A stretch of DNA of 64,000 nt. Origin: Tetracentron sinense. Its lineage: Eukaryota > Streptophyta > Magnoliopsida > Trochodendrales > Trochodendraceae. The position numbers and the translations under genes are program-made. The notes beneath the pieces were generated by a model, which ran no database searches, had not been told where the DNA came from, and was given only the letters and a program-made list of their open reading frames with translations. Below, piece after piece: positions 23,001-34,017 of this stretch; position 1 is the first letter of the stretch, and each line of letters starts with the position of its first letter. Location: the NCBI GenBank assembly GCA_015143295.1, contig CM026566.1:6745072-6809071 (forward strand), read 5' to 3'.

Positions 23001-23456
23001 GTCTGGACTGTTTTGACCATATCTTTTGACTCGCTCGTCGGATTTTGACGATTCAACTTGCGTTGGGTTCGTCTTTCGAAAACGCACATTTCTGACATTT
23101 CAGAATTTTCGATTTCTCTCTTATTTATTAATTAGAATATGAGGAAGGCCAATTAGCTACGAAAACGGTATTCATTAAGTATAGAAAAATCCGGGGTGCT
23201 ACAGCTTCACCCATAGCTGTGACTATATAAGGTATAAGGAACTGAGAATTTATATCTACCTGTGATAATCTAATCACATAAATTTCCTACAATATATCCT
23301 AAAGACCTTTATCGATATCTCATATCATATAGATCATCTTATGATCATGGTCAATTACCCATAATGAATACACAATAGATTAAGAAGAAGTCTTTATTAA
23401 TCCAATTAATAAGAATCTAACAATCTAAATGACTTTTCTGGGCATTATGTCTAACA

Positions 23457-24760
23457 TATATTCGGAAGAGATTTGTCGGACAACAGCAGGAGGAAAACTC
23501 TGCAGACCAGAATGAGACAGTTGAAAATGAGGTCACTGCTATGGAATTCACAGACTTAGCTCTCATCAATGACGGTCAATCAATCGAAAGAGATGAGAGC
23601 AACCAAGTGACACGTGCCACAAAAGATTCGATACGATCTGCAAGGATGGGACATGCTGGTCTCACCAGACCTTTTCCAGATAATAACAGGTCCCCTGAAC
23701 CACTACCTAAATGACACCTGTCTCAAGTACGATCAAACCAGTCTCTTGTCATTTATAATTCCCAACGGTCTAATTCTATGCAAGAACTTTCGAATCCGAA
23801 GAGCTCTCCGTCCCATCCCATGCCACCTCGAATCCATTTGGCAGAAAATCAAATCACTAGTCCTGTAAACAAGCCAGATCATGCCCCCTCAGCCTCTTGT
23901 TGTCATTCGCTCATTGAAAAAGCGTCTACCTTGCTTTCTGTTAAGAGTGCCCATATCTTGTTTTCGATGGACGGGCCGACTACACCAGCTTTCCACATGG
24001 CAACTAAGGACAATTTAGAAATCACCCATAATTATTCTCAATCCACGATGGAGACAGCTACATCCTCCTTCATGCCCAATCCAATATCCCCAAAATCACC
24101 TTTTACCGATCCCTAACCTGATCCATAGAAACACACTCTAAAGCCTCTGGACTTGGATATTATCACTTTGCCTATGCACTCTGAAGCCCAACAACCCTAA
24201 GCCTAACCAGTTATACTGCAAATCAAATACCCAAAAATATGGGCCCTCATAACCCACATCAAAAATCCTCTCCAAAATCTGAATCCCATTGGTTTCAACC
24301 TTATTCCAAATCCAAGTCTTCAATATCCCCAAATCCAACTTATACCTGTACCCAACCTGATTCATTGACAAACCCACTCAAACCTCTGGATTTGGATATT
24401 GTCAACTTGCCTCCGCACTCTGAGGTCCATCAAAGCCCAACCACCCTAAGTCTACCCAGTTTTGATGCAACCCATATATCCAAAAGTATGGGCTCTGGTA
24501 GCCTCCACCGAAAATTTTCTTCAAAATCCAAATCCCTTCACTCTCACCCTTATTCTCAATCCAAGTCTACGAGTAGCCCTTGCTTTCCAAATGGCAGACC
24601 AGTAAATTTGGAAGATGCTATACAATCGGGGGAAGATGGGTCATGGGCCCCAGTTGAAATTGTCAAAGTAGAAAGAGTTCCTCTATATGGGGATGATGCT
24701 CTGAGCAACAAGATCTCTAAAAGGGTGGCTATCAAGGAACATCTGCTTAATCCAAAATGA
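23457..24760 (+). pseudogene. LINE ORF1 C-terminal half
   Basis: Continues ORF1 after LTR C (RKRFVGQQQEENSADQNETVE) and ends at the TGA at 24758-24760. The last 173 codons (24239-24760) are open and Ser/Pro/His/Lys-rich. Two related blocks of about 240 bp (around 24090-24330 and 24330-24575) are tandem copies with phrases like LDLDIV and PHSE. Earlier frames are broken near 23610-24120. This disordered tail is common in plant LINE ORF1 proteins. Confidence 0.65.
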
Positions 24761-25460
24761 GCCTCCTGTGTTGGAATTGTCAGGGGATTGGCTGACCTTT
24801 GACAATTCATTATTTGAAGGAATTAATCCTTCACCATCGGCCCAGTCTGGTTTTTATTAATGAAACAAAAATGAAGGAAAGTTCCCTCGAAAAAGTTGCT
24901 CAAAGAATTCAATTAGATCTCCTTGTAATGGTAGAGCCTAAGGGCCTTGTAAGAGGCTTGGGGGTTTTCGGAAGAAAAGAAGATAAATTTCAAGTTTTAT
25001 TTTCGAGTAAAAATGTCATTGAGCTCAGCATTCCAGAACAAAATGGTGTCCCAGAGTGGTTAATCTCCTTTGTTTATGGCCCCCCAGTAGCAGCGGCAAA
25101 CACCGAATTTTATGGGATGATATCGGCTGAGTGGGGGAATTCTGAACTCCTTGGGTTTGTGCGGGAGATTTCAATGATGTCCTGAATGTTGGGGAAAAAA
25201 TGGGCGGTCTCATTCGGGAAGCTTTTCAGATAAAGCCTTTTGTAGAAATGGTGTCGAAAGCAATGCTTATGGATTTGGGTTTTCAGGGTCCTCGGTTTAC
25301 TTGGAACAATAAACGGGAGGGTGGTGATTTCATTCAATGTAGGCTGGATCGAGACTTTGCAAATACTGAATGGAGAACGTTATTTCTGGATGCTCATGTT
25401 CCTCATCTGGATACTGTGGGATCGGATCACGATCCCATCCTTATCAATTTGGAAAAATAA
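24757..25460 (+). pseudogene. LINE ORF2 endonuclease domain
   Basis: The ATG at 24757 overlaps the ORF1 stop as ATGA. The product starts MSLLCWNCQGIG (family MxxLxWNCxGLG), then FINETKM (catalytic E), then VYGPP, and in a shifted frame GDFNDVLN (D and N). Next come GFQGPRFTWNN, CRLDRDFAN and SDHDPILI (final D-H). These are the apurinic-type endonuclease motifs that nick the target DNA. There is a stop right after the N-terminus (GIG-stop) and a frameshift near 25180. Confidence 0.8.
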
Positions 25461-27100
25461 CCTCCAAAGAACCAGCCTTTCAGGTTTGAAGCGATGTGGA
25501 CCTTGCATGAAGACTGTAAGGAAGTAGTGAAAAAAGTCTGGGAGTTGAGGTCTAGAGGTTCCTACATGTATACTCTTTGCCAGAAATTGAACCTTTGCAA
25601 ATCTGCTCTTCGGAAATGGAATAAAGATACCTTTGGATTTCTTCCAGCTAAGATAAAAGGGCTTCGATCTCAACTTCAGGAAATTCAAAATTCCCAGATT
25701 CGTGATCAGTTAGTGGCTACAGAGCAGGTTCTTCTCAGAAATCTTGATGAAGTTTATCATCAAGAAGAAGTGATGTAGTGTCAAAAATCTCGAACCCAAT
25801 GGCTGCAATCAGGAGACCATAACACTAAATTCTTCCATATGACCACCATTCATCGGCATAACTGCAACTCCATCCTCAGTTTACAAAGAACTGATGGATC
25901 CTGGGCTCGGAATCCCCGGGAAGTTGAACAAATGATCCTCAGTCATTTCTTTGAGCTTTATTCTACCTCTAACCGGAAATGGATATTTCGGCCCTATCGG
26001 ATATTAATCCATCTCTATCTAAGGATTATAACAGGGACCTTATTCGGCCGTTTTCAGCTGAGGAAGTGAAGATCGCGTGCTTCCAAATGGGACCTACCAA
26101 AGCCCCTGGGCCTGATGGAATGCCTGCTTTATTTTATCGACACAATTGGGAAACAATGGGTCCTCACCTTTGTAATGCAGTGCTCAGCTTCCTAAATGAG
26201 GGTTCTATCTTTGTTCCAATGAATGCAACGTTTATCTCCCTTATTCCAAAGGTAGGCAAGCTAGAGAGGGTTGATCAATTCAGGCCAATCAACCTCTGTA
26301 ATGTTTGCTCTAAAATTGCAGCAAAGGTCTTAGCAAACCGCTTAAAGGTTGTCCTTCACCCACTTATCAATCATACCCAGTCAACATTTATCCTGGGTCA
26401 AAAAATCACAGACAATATTTTATTGGTACATGAAGCTTCTCACTATATGAATTGACAAAGCAGAGGGAAAAGGTACTTAATGGCTACAAAATTGGATATG
26501 TCCAAGGCGTATGAAAGAATTGAATGGAGTTTTCTTCGATTAGGCATGGAACGAATGAGATTTTGCTCACGATGGATTCATATGGTCTTCAATGCATTAC
26601 TACGGTTTCTTATCAACTTTTGATCAATGGGGAACCAAAGGGATTTATTCAGTTGGGGTGGGGTCTTTGACAAGGAGATCCTTTATCCCTTTACCTATTT
26701 ATACTTTGTTCTAAAGCTCTATCTGCCATGCTTGATTCCGAAGAGAGAACTCACAAAATATCAAGTATTCGGTTAGCTCGCACTTCCCATTTATTATTTG
26801 CAGATGATAGTTTAATATTTCTCAAGGCTGATTTTTCTGAAACTTCTAATCTAAAGGACATTCTGCGAAAGTATGGAGAAATCCCGGGTCAGGTCATAAA
26901 TTTCTTGAAATCTAGTCTATCTTTTAGTCGGAATACCCCTTGGAGATTTAGGGGTCTTTTTGCGGAGTATATGCAAATGAGGTGTGCATATGACACTGAA
27001 CTGTATCTGAGGCTTCCCTCGAGCTTAGGTAGGAAGAAGACTGATACTTTTTCGGAAATCAAACGAAGGACTCAAAGTCATATGATGGGCTGGAAATAGA
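25461..27100 (+). pseudogene. LINE ORF2 reverse transcriptase domain
   Basis: After a linker that includes a coiled stretch (25494-25840), the RT begins around 25979: KAPGPDGMPALFYR, FISLIPKV, FRPINLCNV, KVLANRL, then TKLDMSKAYERIEW (first catalytic D), QGDPLSLYLF, and LLFADDSLIF (catalytic FADD, near 26797-26825). The core motifs are intact in sequence, although stops (for example before RGKRYL) and frame changes prevent a full product. It copies LINE RNA at the nicked target. Confidence 0.85.
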
Positions 27101-27921
27101 AGATTCTCACTCAAGCAGGTCGCGGGATTCTGATAAAATTCGTAGCTCAAGCTCTCCCTAGCTACGCAATGAGTTGCTTTCTTCTTCCTTCAAAAACTCT
27201 TAAGGAGCTTAATTCCTCGGCAGTAAATTTTTGGTGGGGGCAGACTTAGGATGATCATAAGATTCATTGGCTTCGGTGGTCAAAGTTTTGCAATACAAAG
27301 AGAGACGGAGGAATGGGGTTTCGGGAGCTAAAACTCTTTTGGCAAAGCAAAGTTGGAACATTCTAAAATTTCCTCATTCTTTACTGGCTCAAGTTCTTAA
27401 GGGTTTGTACTTTCCTCTGGGTTCTTTTCTTGAGGCTGAAGTGGGGTATAGGGCCTCATAGAGATGGAGGAGCATTTTGGCTGGTCGGGAGACTCTCTTG
27501 CTAGGTCTCCGAAGGCAAGTTGGAAATGGCAAGTCCATTAGCATCTGGAAGGATCCTTGGATCCCTGATCTTCCAAATTTTAGACCTTTTTCGACCCCAA
27601 CAGCAGGGGCAGAAGATGATCTTGTTGAATCTCTAATGGATGTTCATAGTGGCTCGTGGTGTACCCAAGTGGTTCGAGGGTTATTCTCAGAGATTGAATC
27701 TTAGGCGGTATTAAAACTTCCTTTCAGCACTCAGAGAGCTCCAGATCAACTTATATGACATTATTATAAAACAGGGATATTCACTGTCAAATCTGCTTAT
27801 CATGCAGTGCATCTCAGTTCTCAAGCTCACTCTGATAGTCCGGGATCTTCGGAGCTGATAGTCAGTCTGGAGGTGTGGAAAATTCCTATTTCGCCCAAGT
27901 TCCAACATCTTATTTGGCGTG
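27100..27921 (+). pseudogene. LINE ORF2 region between RT and zinc-binding domain
   Basis: Pieces read GRGILIKFVAQALPSYAMSC and FLLPSKTLKELN, then GGMGFRELKLF, ILAGRETLL, KDPWIPDLP, and EVWKIPISPKFQHLIWR up to the LTR D insertion. All are standard plant LINE landmarks. Frameshifts and stops occur near 27098, 27249, 27365 and 27702. Confidence 0.75.
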
Positions 27922-28339
27922 TGTGAGCATGGATTCCGGTTACCCACTTTTTTCGTGTTATGTTTAGAGTCGTAACTTATTAATTTGGCAAGGATAAGTC
28001 CTGGGTAATAGATAAGGTCTTGGTCTACTTAGAGTTCCGAGTAAAAGGTTCGGTTAAGCCCAGAGAAGGTGTTAGACACCCCGGTACTTCCGTTTTACAA
28101 CGGTTCTCTACTTACTAGGTTTAAGCCAATTTAATGTCAAGTGATAGTCAAATACTTTTGATTTTAGTTTATACTAATCCAAGAAGGGAAAAGCTAAACT
28201 TGGGTCGAACCCGGGTTGGGTTACCTACGTACTTACATTTGGGTGAGATTAGACCGAGCGTAGTTTTGGCACATGAGCCTGTGCCAAGGCTAAGAGAGTA
28301 TTGTGTGTGCACCAAGGGCGCCTTAGGGTCTAGTCCGGT

Positions 28340-28625
28340 GGACTAGGTTTGAGTTGATCAGGGTTGGTCAAGGGCATGGTATTCGACCCGGTAGGCCAAA
28401 AGGGTAGTCCCGTAGACTAGGGGTTGGGCCCGGTAGGCCAAGATTATGAGCTCGGAGGCTAGGGTTTAGTCCGGTGGGCTAAGGTTTGGGCCCGGTAAGT
28501 CAAGATTGGGCCCGGTAGGCCTTGGTTGGACCCAGAGGTCAAGAGCAAGCCTGGTAGGCTTTGGATCGGGCCCGGTAGCCCAAGGGAAAGAGTAGGTTTA
28601 GAGTTAGGCCCGGTAGGCCAAAAGA
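28340..28625. repeat. CCCGGTAGGCC motif array in LTR D
   Basis: About nine irregularly spaced copies of (C/T)CCGGTRGGCY. With preceding GG, many can fold as GGCC-CGGTA-GGCC. Confidence 0.75.
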
Positions 28626-30424
28626 GATTTAACCATGGTTAGGATTGCTAACTGAGGTTGGGCAAGGTCTAAGGTATGTTTATGGTCCTTAAGGATGATC
28701 TAAACACTTTTACGGTTTTTCCCAAATTCTTTCCAAGTTAAATAAGGCTAACCATGGTTCAGACATGAGTATAACCATGGTTAGTCCGGATAACCAAGGT
28801 TTGACACTCTAAAACATTAAATTTGGGGTTAGAGTGCCATTTGGGAATTTTTCATGATTTTTAGAATTTTAATCAAGGTTTAAATGAGCTTAATCATGGT
28901 TAAATCAAGTGTTAATCATAGTTAAGTTGATCTAACCAAGGTTAGGCATGAGCACAATCAAAGAGTATTATTTTCCACAATTTCAGAATATTATGGATTT
29001 TTTAGGATTTTTTGAAAATTTTCTAAGTTAAATGGTGAGTTAACCATGGTTAACTCTTAATCATGGTTGAGTTAACCATGGTTAAGGCAAGGGATGGCCT
29101 AGGCAGGCTTGGGGTGGGTCCCAGGGACTAGGTCAGGTCAGTAGGAGGGCCCCTATGGGCTGTGGGCTCACTGTAAAGCCCAAAAAAAACCAAAAATCAA
29201 AAATCTCGACAAATGGATTGTCGATAGTTTTGGCACTTTTTTTTGAGATTTTAGAGGATCATAACTCGAGTTAGGAGATGAGTTAGGGAGCCTATGATCC
29301 ATGATCTTGAAGCTCAGGATGAGAGAAATACCCTGGGCCTGAAGTAGGCCCCAGGGGATGCTTCATGTGGGCCTGGTCTGGGCCCAAAACCACTGCATAT
29401 AAAATGAAAGAGTGTTGGTAATCAGTTCACCGACACTCTGACAGTTTTCTTTTTACAGTGATTTAACCATGGTTAATGAAGTGGGGGAAGGCTATGAAGC
29501 CCTGGTTAAGGTCCAGAGGGTCTCAGGTATCCAAAACCATGCCTGGATTAGACCAGGGTAGCATCAGGTGTCGGTACTGAGTTTACCGACACCTTGGGAT
29601 TTTTCCAGAAATTACAATTTGCCCTACGGGGCTGCCAATGTGAGGGGTCCAGAGGTTCCCCCATGACATGGAAGACCCCCGGAAGCCCTTGAGGCTACCT
29701 GGAGTGTTGATATACCCTTGGGGGGGGGGGGGTTCACCACACCTATGTAGGTGGGAGAGACCCCCCATAGTGAGTTTGCTGCAAAAACAAGATGAAAAAG
29801 TCTCATAGAATGGACCAGGGGCTCACAATGGTATTAAAGCAAATGAAAATGAGGGGTAGGGGGAGCCTTACCCTGTTGAGCTGTTGGTGGCCTGCGAACG
29901 GTGGTGGAGGCGCTGTGGTGGTGCTGTGATGGTGTCCGGGAAGTTGTACGCAGACCAGGGGTGAGCTGGGGACGCTGCTGGGACTTAGTGTGGCTTGCTA
30001 GGAGTCCTAGGAAGGAGGCTAAGGGTCTGGAACTGGGCAGGGGTTCGAGCTGGGGTCTGTGGAGTATTTTGGCCATGGGGATCGTCTGCCATTTATAGGA
30101 GGGGCCATGGGGGACACCCATGTTATTAGGACGAGGGTGGATGGGCAACAGTAGGCCGAAGTGGGGTGTTCCAGGCGTGCGTCAGCCCGTAGGAGAGTGG
30201 GTGAGCTGCTAGAAGTGTTTGCAGGGAATGGCAGTAATTCATTTACCGCCATCCCCAAATCTTTGCAATTTTGAGGTGTCGGCAAATCACAGGGCTCCTG
30301 GCCCAACACAAGCACGCGGTACGGGGGTTATGATTTGAATTTTAGGCCCTTGCTTGGGCCCAAACCGAGGCTATGAACTTCTTAAGGGTTCATGGATCTA
30401 GGTTTAAGCCCTAAAGGCTTAGGG

Positions 30425-30660
30425 CTAGACTGGGCTAAGGGCTAGACTAGGTTTAGGCTAGGCTAGGCTAGGGCTAGGGCTAGGGTAGGGCTAGGGTTCA
30501 CCTAGGGTTAACTAGGGGTCTACCTATTGGTCTAGTCCTAGGGTTAGGCTAGGATGATAACTAGGGTTAGGCTAGGGCTTACCTAGGGTTAGGGCTTAAC
30601 TAGGGTTAAATCTTATGGTTTGGATAGGGTGATACCTAGGGTTTGCTAGGGTTTTTACCT
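30425..30660. repeat. CTAGGGTT/GGCTAGG-rich low-complexity zone in LTR D
   Basis: Repeated CTAGGG, GGTTAGG and GGGCTAGG words. It looks like a telomere-like sequence at a glance but has no regular TTTAGGG period. Confidence 0.7.
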
Positions 30661-30744
30661 ATGATTAAGGGGACTTGGCTGAGGATTGCTATGGTTAAGG
30701 AACTTAACCATGATTAGCAAGGGTGTAAAAATTGGGTGCTTACA

Positions 30745-31767
30745 GCGTGAATGCCTAAATATCCTTCCAGTGGCTACAAATCTGATCAAGAGAAGAGTGT
30801 TCGTGGATCATGAATGCCCTTTTTGTCGAGCAGCCCCAGAAACAACAATTCGCTTGTTTCTCCATTGTGCTTATGCTCGAGCTATATGGCTGGGGTTATC
30901 TTTCATTTGGAGAGAAGAATCGGCATATATGCAAGATTTCGCTAAATGGTGGATGTATTGGTCATTAGCACCTATGTTCAGTTAAGAAAATTACAATTTG
31001 GGGGTGCGTTTTGCAAATGCTATTTGGGCTATCTGGCAGGCCCGAAATAAACTTGTATTTTCTCAGCTTCTGGTTGATCCCATGAGCACTGTGGATTGGG
31101 CGCTGCAGTTGGCAAATGAATATCTACATCCGAGTTATCCTAGGCTGCCCATAGAGGACCTTGTATCTGATTGTAGTAACATGGTGGATAATTCTAGGTG
31201 GCAATGTCCTGAGATTGGGACTATTAAGCTGAACTGTGATGGAGCTTTCAATCCTTCAGATGGGGCGGCTGGGATAGGAATTGTGGTTCGTGATCATCAG
31301 GCAAAGGTTTTGTTCAGTCTCTCGAGGGTAATTCAGTCTGGTTCTTCTCTTATGTCGAAGGCCGTTTGCGTTAAGGGACAGTTTAGCTTTAGTAGTTCGG
31401 CAAGGGTGGTCTCTCAGTACCATTGAGAGTGACTCTCAGTTACTAGTGAATGTCATCAACGATGAATCTCCTCTTTCGGTGCAAGAGATTCATCCTATTT
31501 TTGAGGATATTTCCTCATTTCTCCACCTACTCCCTTTAGTGAGAGTAGTATTCATTCACCTTCAGGCGAATATTACAACGCATAACCAAGCAGTTAGTAG
31601 ATTTCGGTCTATTGGTCCGGTGGTGGTTTTAGCTTGGTTCCCGAATCGATGTCAGTGTATCCCCTTTAACACTGGGATAAGGGAAGCTGTAGGAAGACAT
31701 CCTCTTCCTAATATTCCTCCTTAGTGTTTTCTCCTTGTATTTGAGTTACATTTACCAAAAAAAAAAA
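30745..31767 (+). pseudogene. LINE zf-RVT and RNase H domains with 3' end
   Basis: zf-RVT: RRVFVDHECPFCRAAPETT and LFLHCAYARAIW (C-x2-C ... H-x-C). After a stop at 30985 the next ORF has FANAIWAIWQARNKLVF, then RNase H with KLNCDGAFNPSDGAAGIGIVVRD (D), ESDSQLLVN (D) in a shifted frame, and HNQAVSRF. The frame changes near 31355-31420. The stop is at 31722-31724, followed by a short 3' UTR and poly-A at 31757-31767. Confidence 0.8.
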
Positions 31768-32427
31768 GATATGTCACGTGGAACCAACCGACATATAGTA
31801 TTAGTATAGAATTGATTCATTGATTTTGGAGCTTATTGTATTGGGGAAATGTTTGTTGTCAAATGCTTTGAACCTATTTAATACACACCTACTCGGGCCT
31901 GACTTCAACTTCACATCAAGGTGACAAGATTCGAACATATGACTCTTCTGTACCCAAAACAGATGTGTTGATCCTCTTTACTATAAGGGTCTGGGCCATT
32001 ACTAGTAAAGGAACGTGCATCGAACTATTACAAGCTATTACTTTTCCTCTTATTAGTCAAGGGGGCTCTGGACATAATTAGATGGCTATCATCCCAAGTC
32101 TAGCCTCTGATCACACAGGCCAATAGAACTGAACTGCTAAAACGGCCAAAGTTGGGACCCATTCTATTTAGATGTGATATGTTATATTCCTAATAACTTA
32201 TCCAATTACAACATATTAACCCAACGAATAAATGCAGCTTTCCTTTATAGATTTTTAACACGGTGATAGCATGAAACTCGACTCAACAAAGAAGCCTTTA
32301 TTTCAGCAAGCGAAACCCTCGCTGCACAGCTCTTTAGTCTCTTTGATTCCCTACTGGTATAGAGAAAGAAAAGGGACACATGGCCCAATGCTGTGTGTCT
32401 TAGCAATGTTACATTGTTTTAAGCAAT
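31768..32427. other. Spacer containing a SINE-like element
   Basis: No gene. The minus strand has an A-box-like TAGTAAAGAGG (31973-31983) and a B-box-like ATGTTCGAATCTTG (about 31925-31938) about 40 nt apart, which would fit a tRNA-derived SINE covering roughly 31840-31995. No poly-A tail or duplication is clear. Confidence 0.4.
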
Positions 32428-32983
32428 TTAGTGAGAGAGTTTGTCAATTCCGCGTTGGTTACCAAGCATTTTAGCGTGTTCTCTATTCTTATGGTTTAGA
32501 AAGAATCCCTCCATTCTCTTGCATTCCTCTTGAGAATCAAATGCTTGAAGGTACACTCTGATGAAGATGTTGAACATCACTATAGTCCTATGCATAGTTA
32601 GTATTATAGCCCCAATCATACCTATTACTAAAATACTCAAAAGCCACCAGTAGGTCTTCTTTCATATGTTCTTCTTCTATCTTGATGATTTTAATAGAAC
32701 AATTGTGAATCTTTTTCCGCTTCTTCCCTTTAGGTAACTCCACCATTTCTCTGCATTTCCTCTTCCATGGCTTTTTCTCTAGGATGGATGAGCAAGAGCC
32801 TCGTCGAGGTGAGTAGGAACATGGTTTGAAGAGGTCAAAAAAATGAAATAACCTATAAGATGGAGAGACAACGTAATAGGAAACAAAACAGTCAATGGGA
32901 TTTTCAGTGTACCTGCGCATTCCCTTTCTCTGGGAGATGGAAAGAGTCAAATCGTCAATAATACCAGGAACAGGCCATGGCAT
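32428..32983 (-). other. Unrecognised coding-like stretch
   Basis: An open frame of 131 codons (32983 to 32588) contains a basic run (KGKKRKK) and acidic ends. It is overlapped and followed in another frame by RVYLQAFDSQEECKRMEGFF to 32428. The length is notable in AT-rich DNA and the two frames look like one degraded product. No family recognised; a host gene fragment or old transposon ORF are both possible. Confidence 0.25.
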
Positions 32984-33282
32984 GTTAGGTGTAGCAATCG
33001 TTATAACTTAGCAATTTTAATTCATCATACTCATAGTAATAGCTTATAACAAGTATTAATTAATTATTAAAATTAATAACATAAAAGATCTTGAAGTTAC
33101 ACAAGAAGATAGATCATAACAATCTGCAAACTAGACGTATCATTCTTATAAAATTTATAACTCAACTATCTGAAATCATATGGTTACCAATCATAGTTTT
33201 ATGGAAAGCATACATACAAGGCTTTCTAATACTAATATTGATAAAATTGACAGTCTTCTACTTTTAAAAATAGATTAACTAA
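32984..33282. other. AT-rich spacer
   Basis: Nothing assignable. Ends in TAA, the presumed target duplication of the Harbinger-like element. Confidence 0.4.
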
Positions 33283-33440
33283 GGGCCCGTTTGGATACAC
33301 TTTCATTTTTTTTTTTTTAGTTTCTATTTTTAAAAACTGAAAACAACTTTTTGTTTTCAAATTTTTTTAAACAGGAAACACGTTTGACATTACTTACTGT
33401 TACCGGTTTTAAAAAACGAAAAACAAAAAACATGTTTGGT
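33283..33440. repeat. Left TIR and subterminal region of the Harbinger-like element
   Basis: TAA at 33280-33282, then GGGCCCGTTTGG, then T-rich and A-rich stretches with AACATGTTTGGTAACC near 33430. Confidence 0.65.
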
Positions 33441-33671
33441 AACCACAAAGTAACATAATTTTTTTTTATAAAGGCTCTGTTTATTTCAAAGCAATGCTCC
33501 ATTTGTATAGCGCCATACAATGTGAGAAATCAGCTCAACTTGGTCCAAACCACTAACGGATTCTATATGAGGTCAATAAATATAAGACCTTTGAGGGAGA
33601 CTACAACACAGATCCAATGAGAAAGCATTAAAGCATGACACTAGTCAAGTTTTACCACCCAGTCATCCAGG

Positions 33672-33965
33672 CACTACAAGAAACAATACTTTTAGCGGGG
33701 GCTTCGACCTAATAATAACAAAACCCATCGCTAAAGCATTTACCGGCGGCCAAGCCAACCGCCACAACTCGACGCTAAATATGTTGACGCTAAAATTTTG
33801 AGCAGCGGCCACTGGCCCCCGCTATGGTGTAGACTTTTAGTAGTGGCCAACAATGCACCACTAGTAAGTCATGTGAACAATTAGCGGGGGCCATTGGCTG
33901 CCGCTAAATGCTTCAATCAAATTTTACCAAATGTTTAGCGGCCACCTCTGGCCCCTGCTAAAAGT
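33672..33965 (+). mobile_element. CACTA (En/Spm-like) terminus
   Basis: Starts CACTACAAGAAACAA, the conserved CACTA terminal inverted repeat. It is followed by inverted subterminal repeats of the AGCGGGGGCC / GGCCCCCGCT type, at least six in both orientations, where the transposase binds in this superfamily. The opposite end and the transposase were not found, so it is truncated or its other end was lost. Confidence 0.75.
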
Positions 33966-34017
33966 CAATTTTGAAAAAAAAATTTACTATAATTTGCATT
34001 AATTCTTGTTCATTAAC

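Larger units (their letters stand above)
20603..23203 (-). mobile_element. LTR A, 2601-bp solo LTR nested in LTR C
   Basis: On the plus strand it begins TGTAACGCCCC and ends GGGGTGCTACA, with perfect 5-bp duplications GCTTC at 20598-20602 and 23204-23208. Same family as LTR B at 50047-52696 in the opposite orientation: shared blocks include the 39-codon ORF, the CTTCAAGGTCGGTAC block and the AACGCAAGTTGAATCG block. No primer site, gag or pol. It holds two tandem-repeat zones (21350-21825 and 22805-23000). Confidence 0.85.
18684..23456 (-). mobile_element. LTR C, solo LTR with nested LTR A
   Basis: On the minus strand it starts TGTTAGACATAATGCCC at 23456 and ends CCGCA at 18684. Without LTR A it is about 2.17 kb. 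The minus strand carries a TATA-like CCTATAAATACC (about 19108-19120), followed by a CT-rich leader, fitting an LTR promoter. Flanks are AAATA and TATAT, not a clean duplication, but LINE ORF1 reads through when the LTR is removed (KNIRKRFVGQQQEEN). No internal retroviral region, so it is a solo LTR. Confidence 0.75.
27922..30744. mobile_element. LTR D, 2823-bp solo LTR in LINE ORF2
   Basis: Begins TGTGAGCATGG and ends GGGTGCTTACA with perfect 5-bp duplications GCGTG at 27917-27921 and 30745-30749. Removing it plus one duplication restores IWRECLNILPVATNL in the LINE zf-RVT domain. It contains many TAACCATGGTTA-type palindromes, a CCCGGTAGGCC array and a CTAGGGTT-rich zone. No retroviral gene inside. 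The phrase GGTGTTAGACACCCC near 28068 is common in plant gypsy LTRs; family otherwise unknown. Confidence 0.85.
18345..31767 (+). mobile_element. 5'-truncated LINE split by two LTR insertions
   Basis: LINE segments are 18345-18683 (ORF1 zinc knuckle), 23457-27921 (rest of ORF1, endonuclease, RT) and 30745-31767 (zf-RVT, RNase H, 3' UTR, poly-A at 31757-31767). Without LTR C and LTR D the element is about 5.8 kb. Reading frames continue across both junctions. The 5' part of ORF1 (DUF4283-like) is missing, as is usual for LINE copies. ORF2 has several stops and frameshifts. Confidence 0.85.

Noticed and set aside
29583-30315. ORFs of 60-104 codons in LTR D on both strands
   Set aside because: GC-rich LTR DNA with few stops; no domain, no consistent codon signal.
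30425-30660. Possible interstitial telomere repeat
   Set aside because: Words like CTAGGGTT occur but without the regular seven-base period of plant telomeres.
33283-33520. Minus-strand ORF of 67 codons in the left TIR
   Set aside because: It is an A/T-rich subterminal sequence shared with the other end of the element, not a gene.
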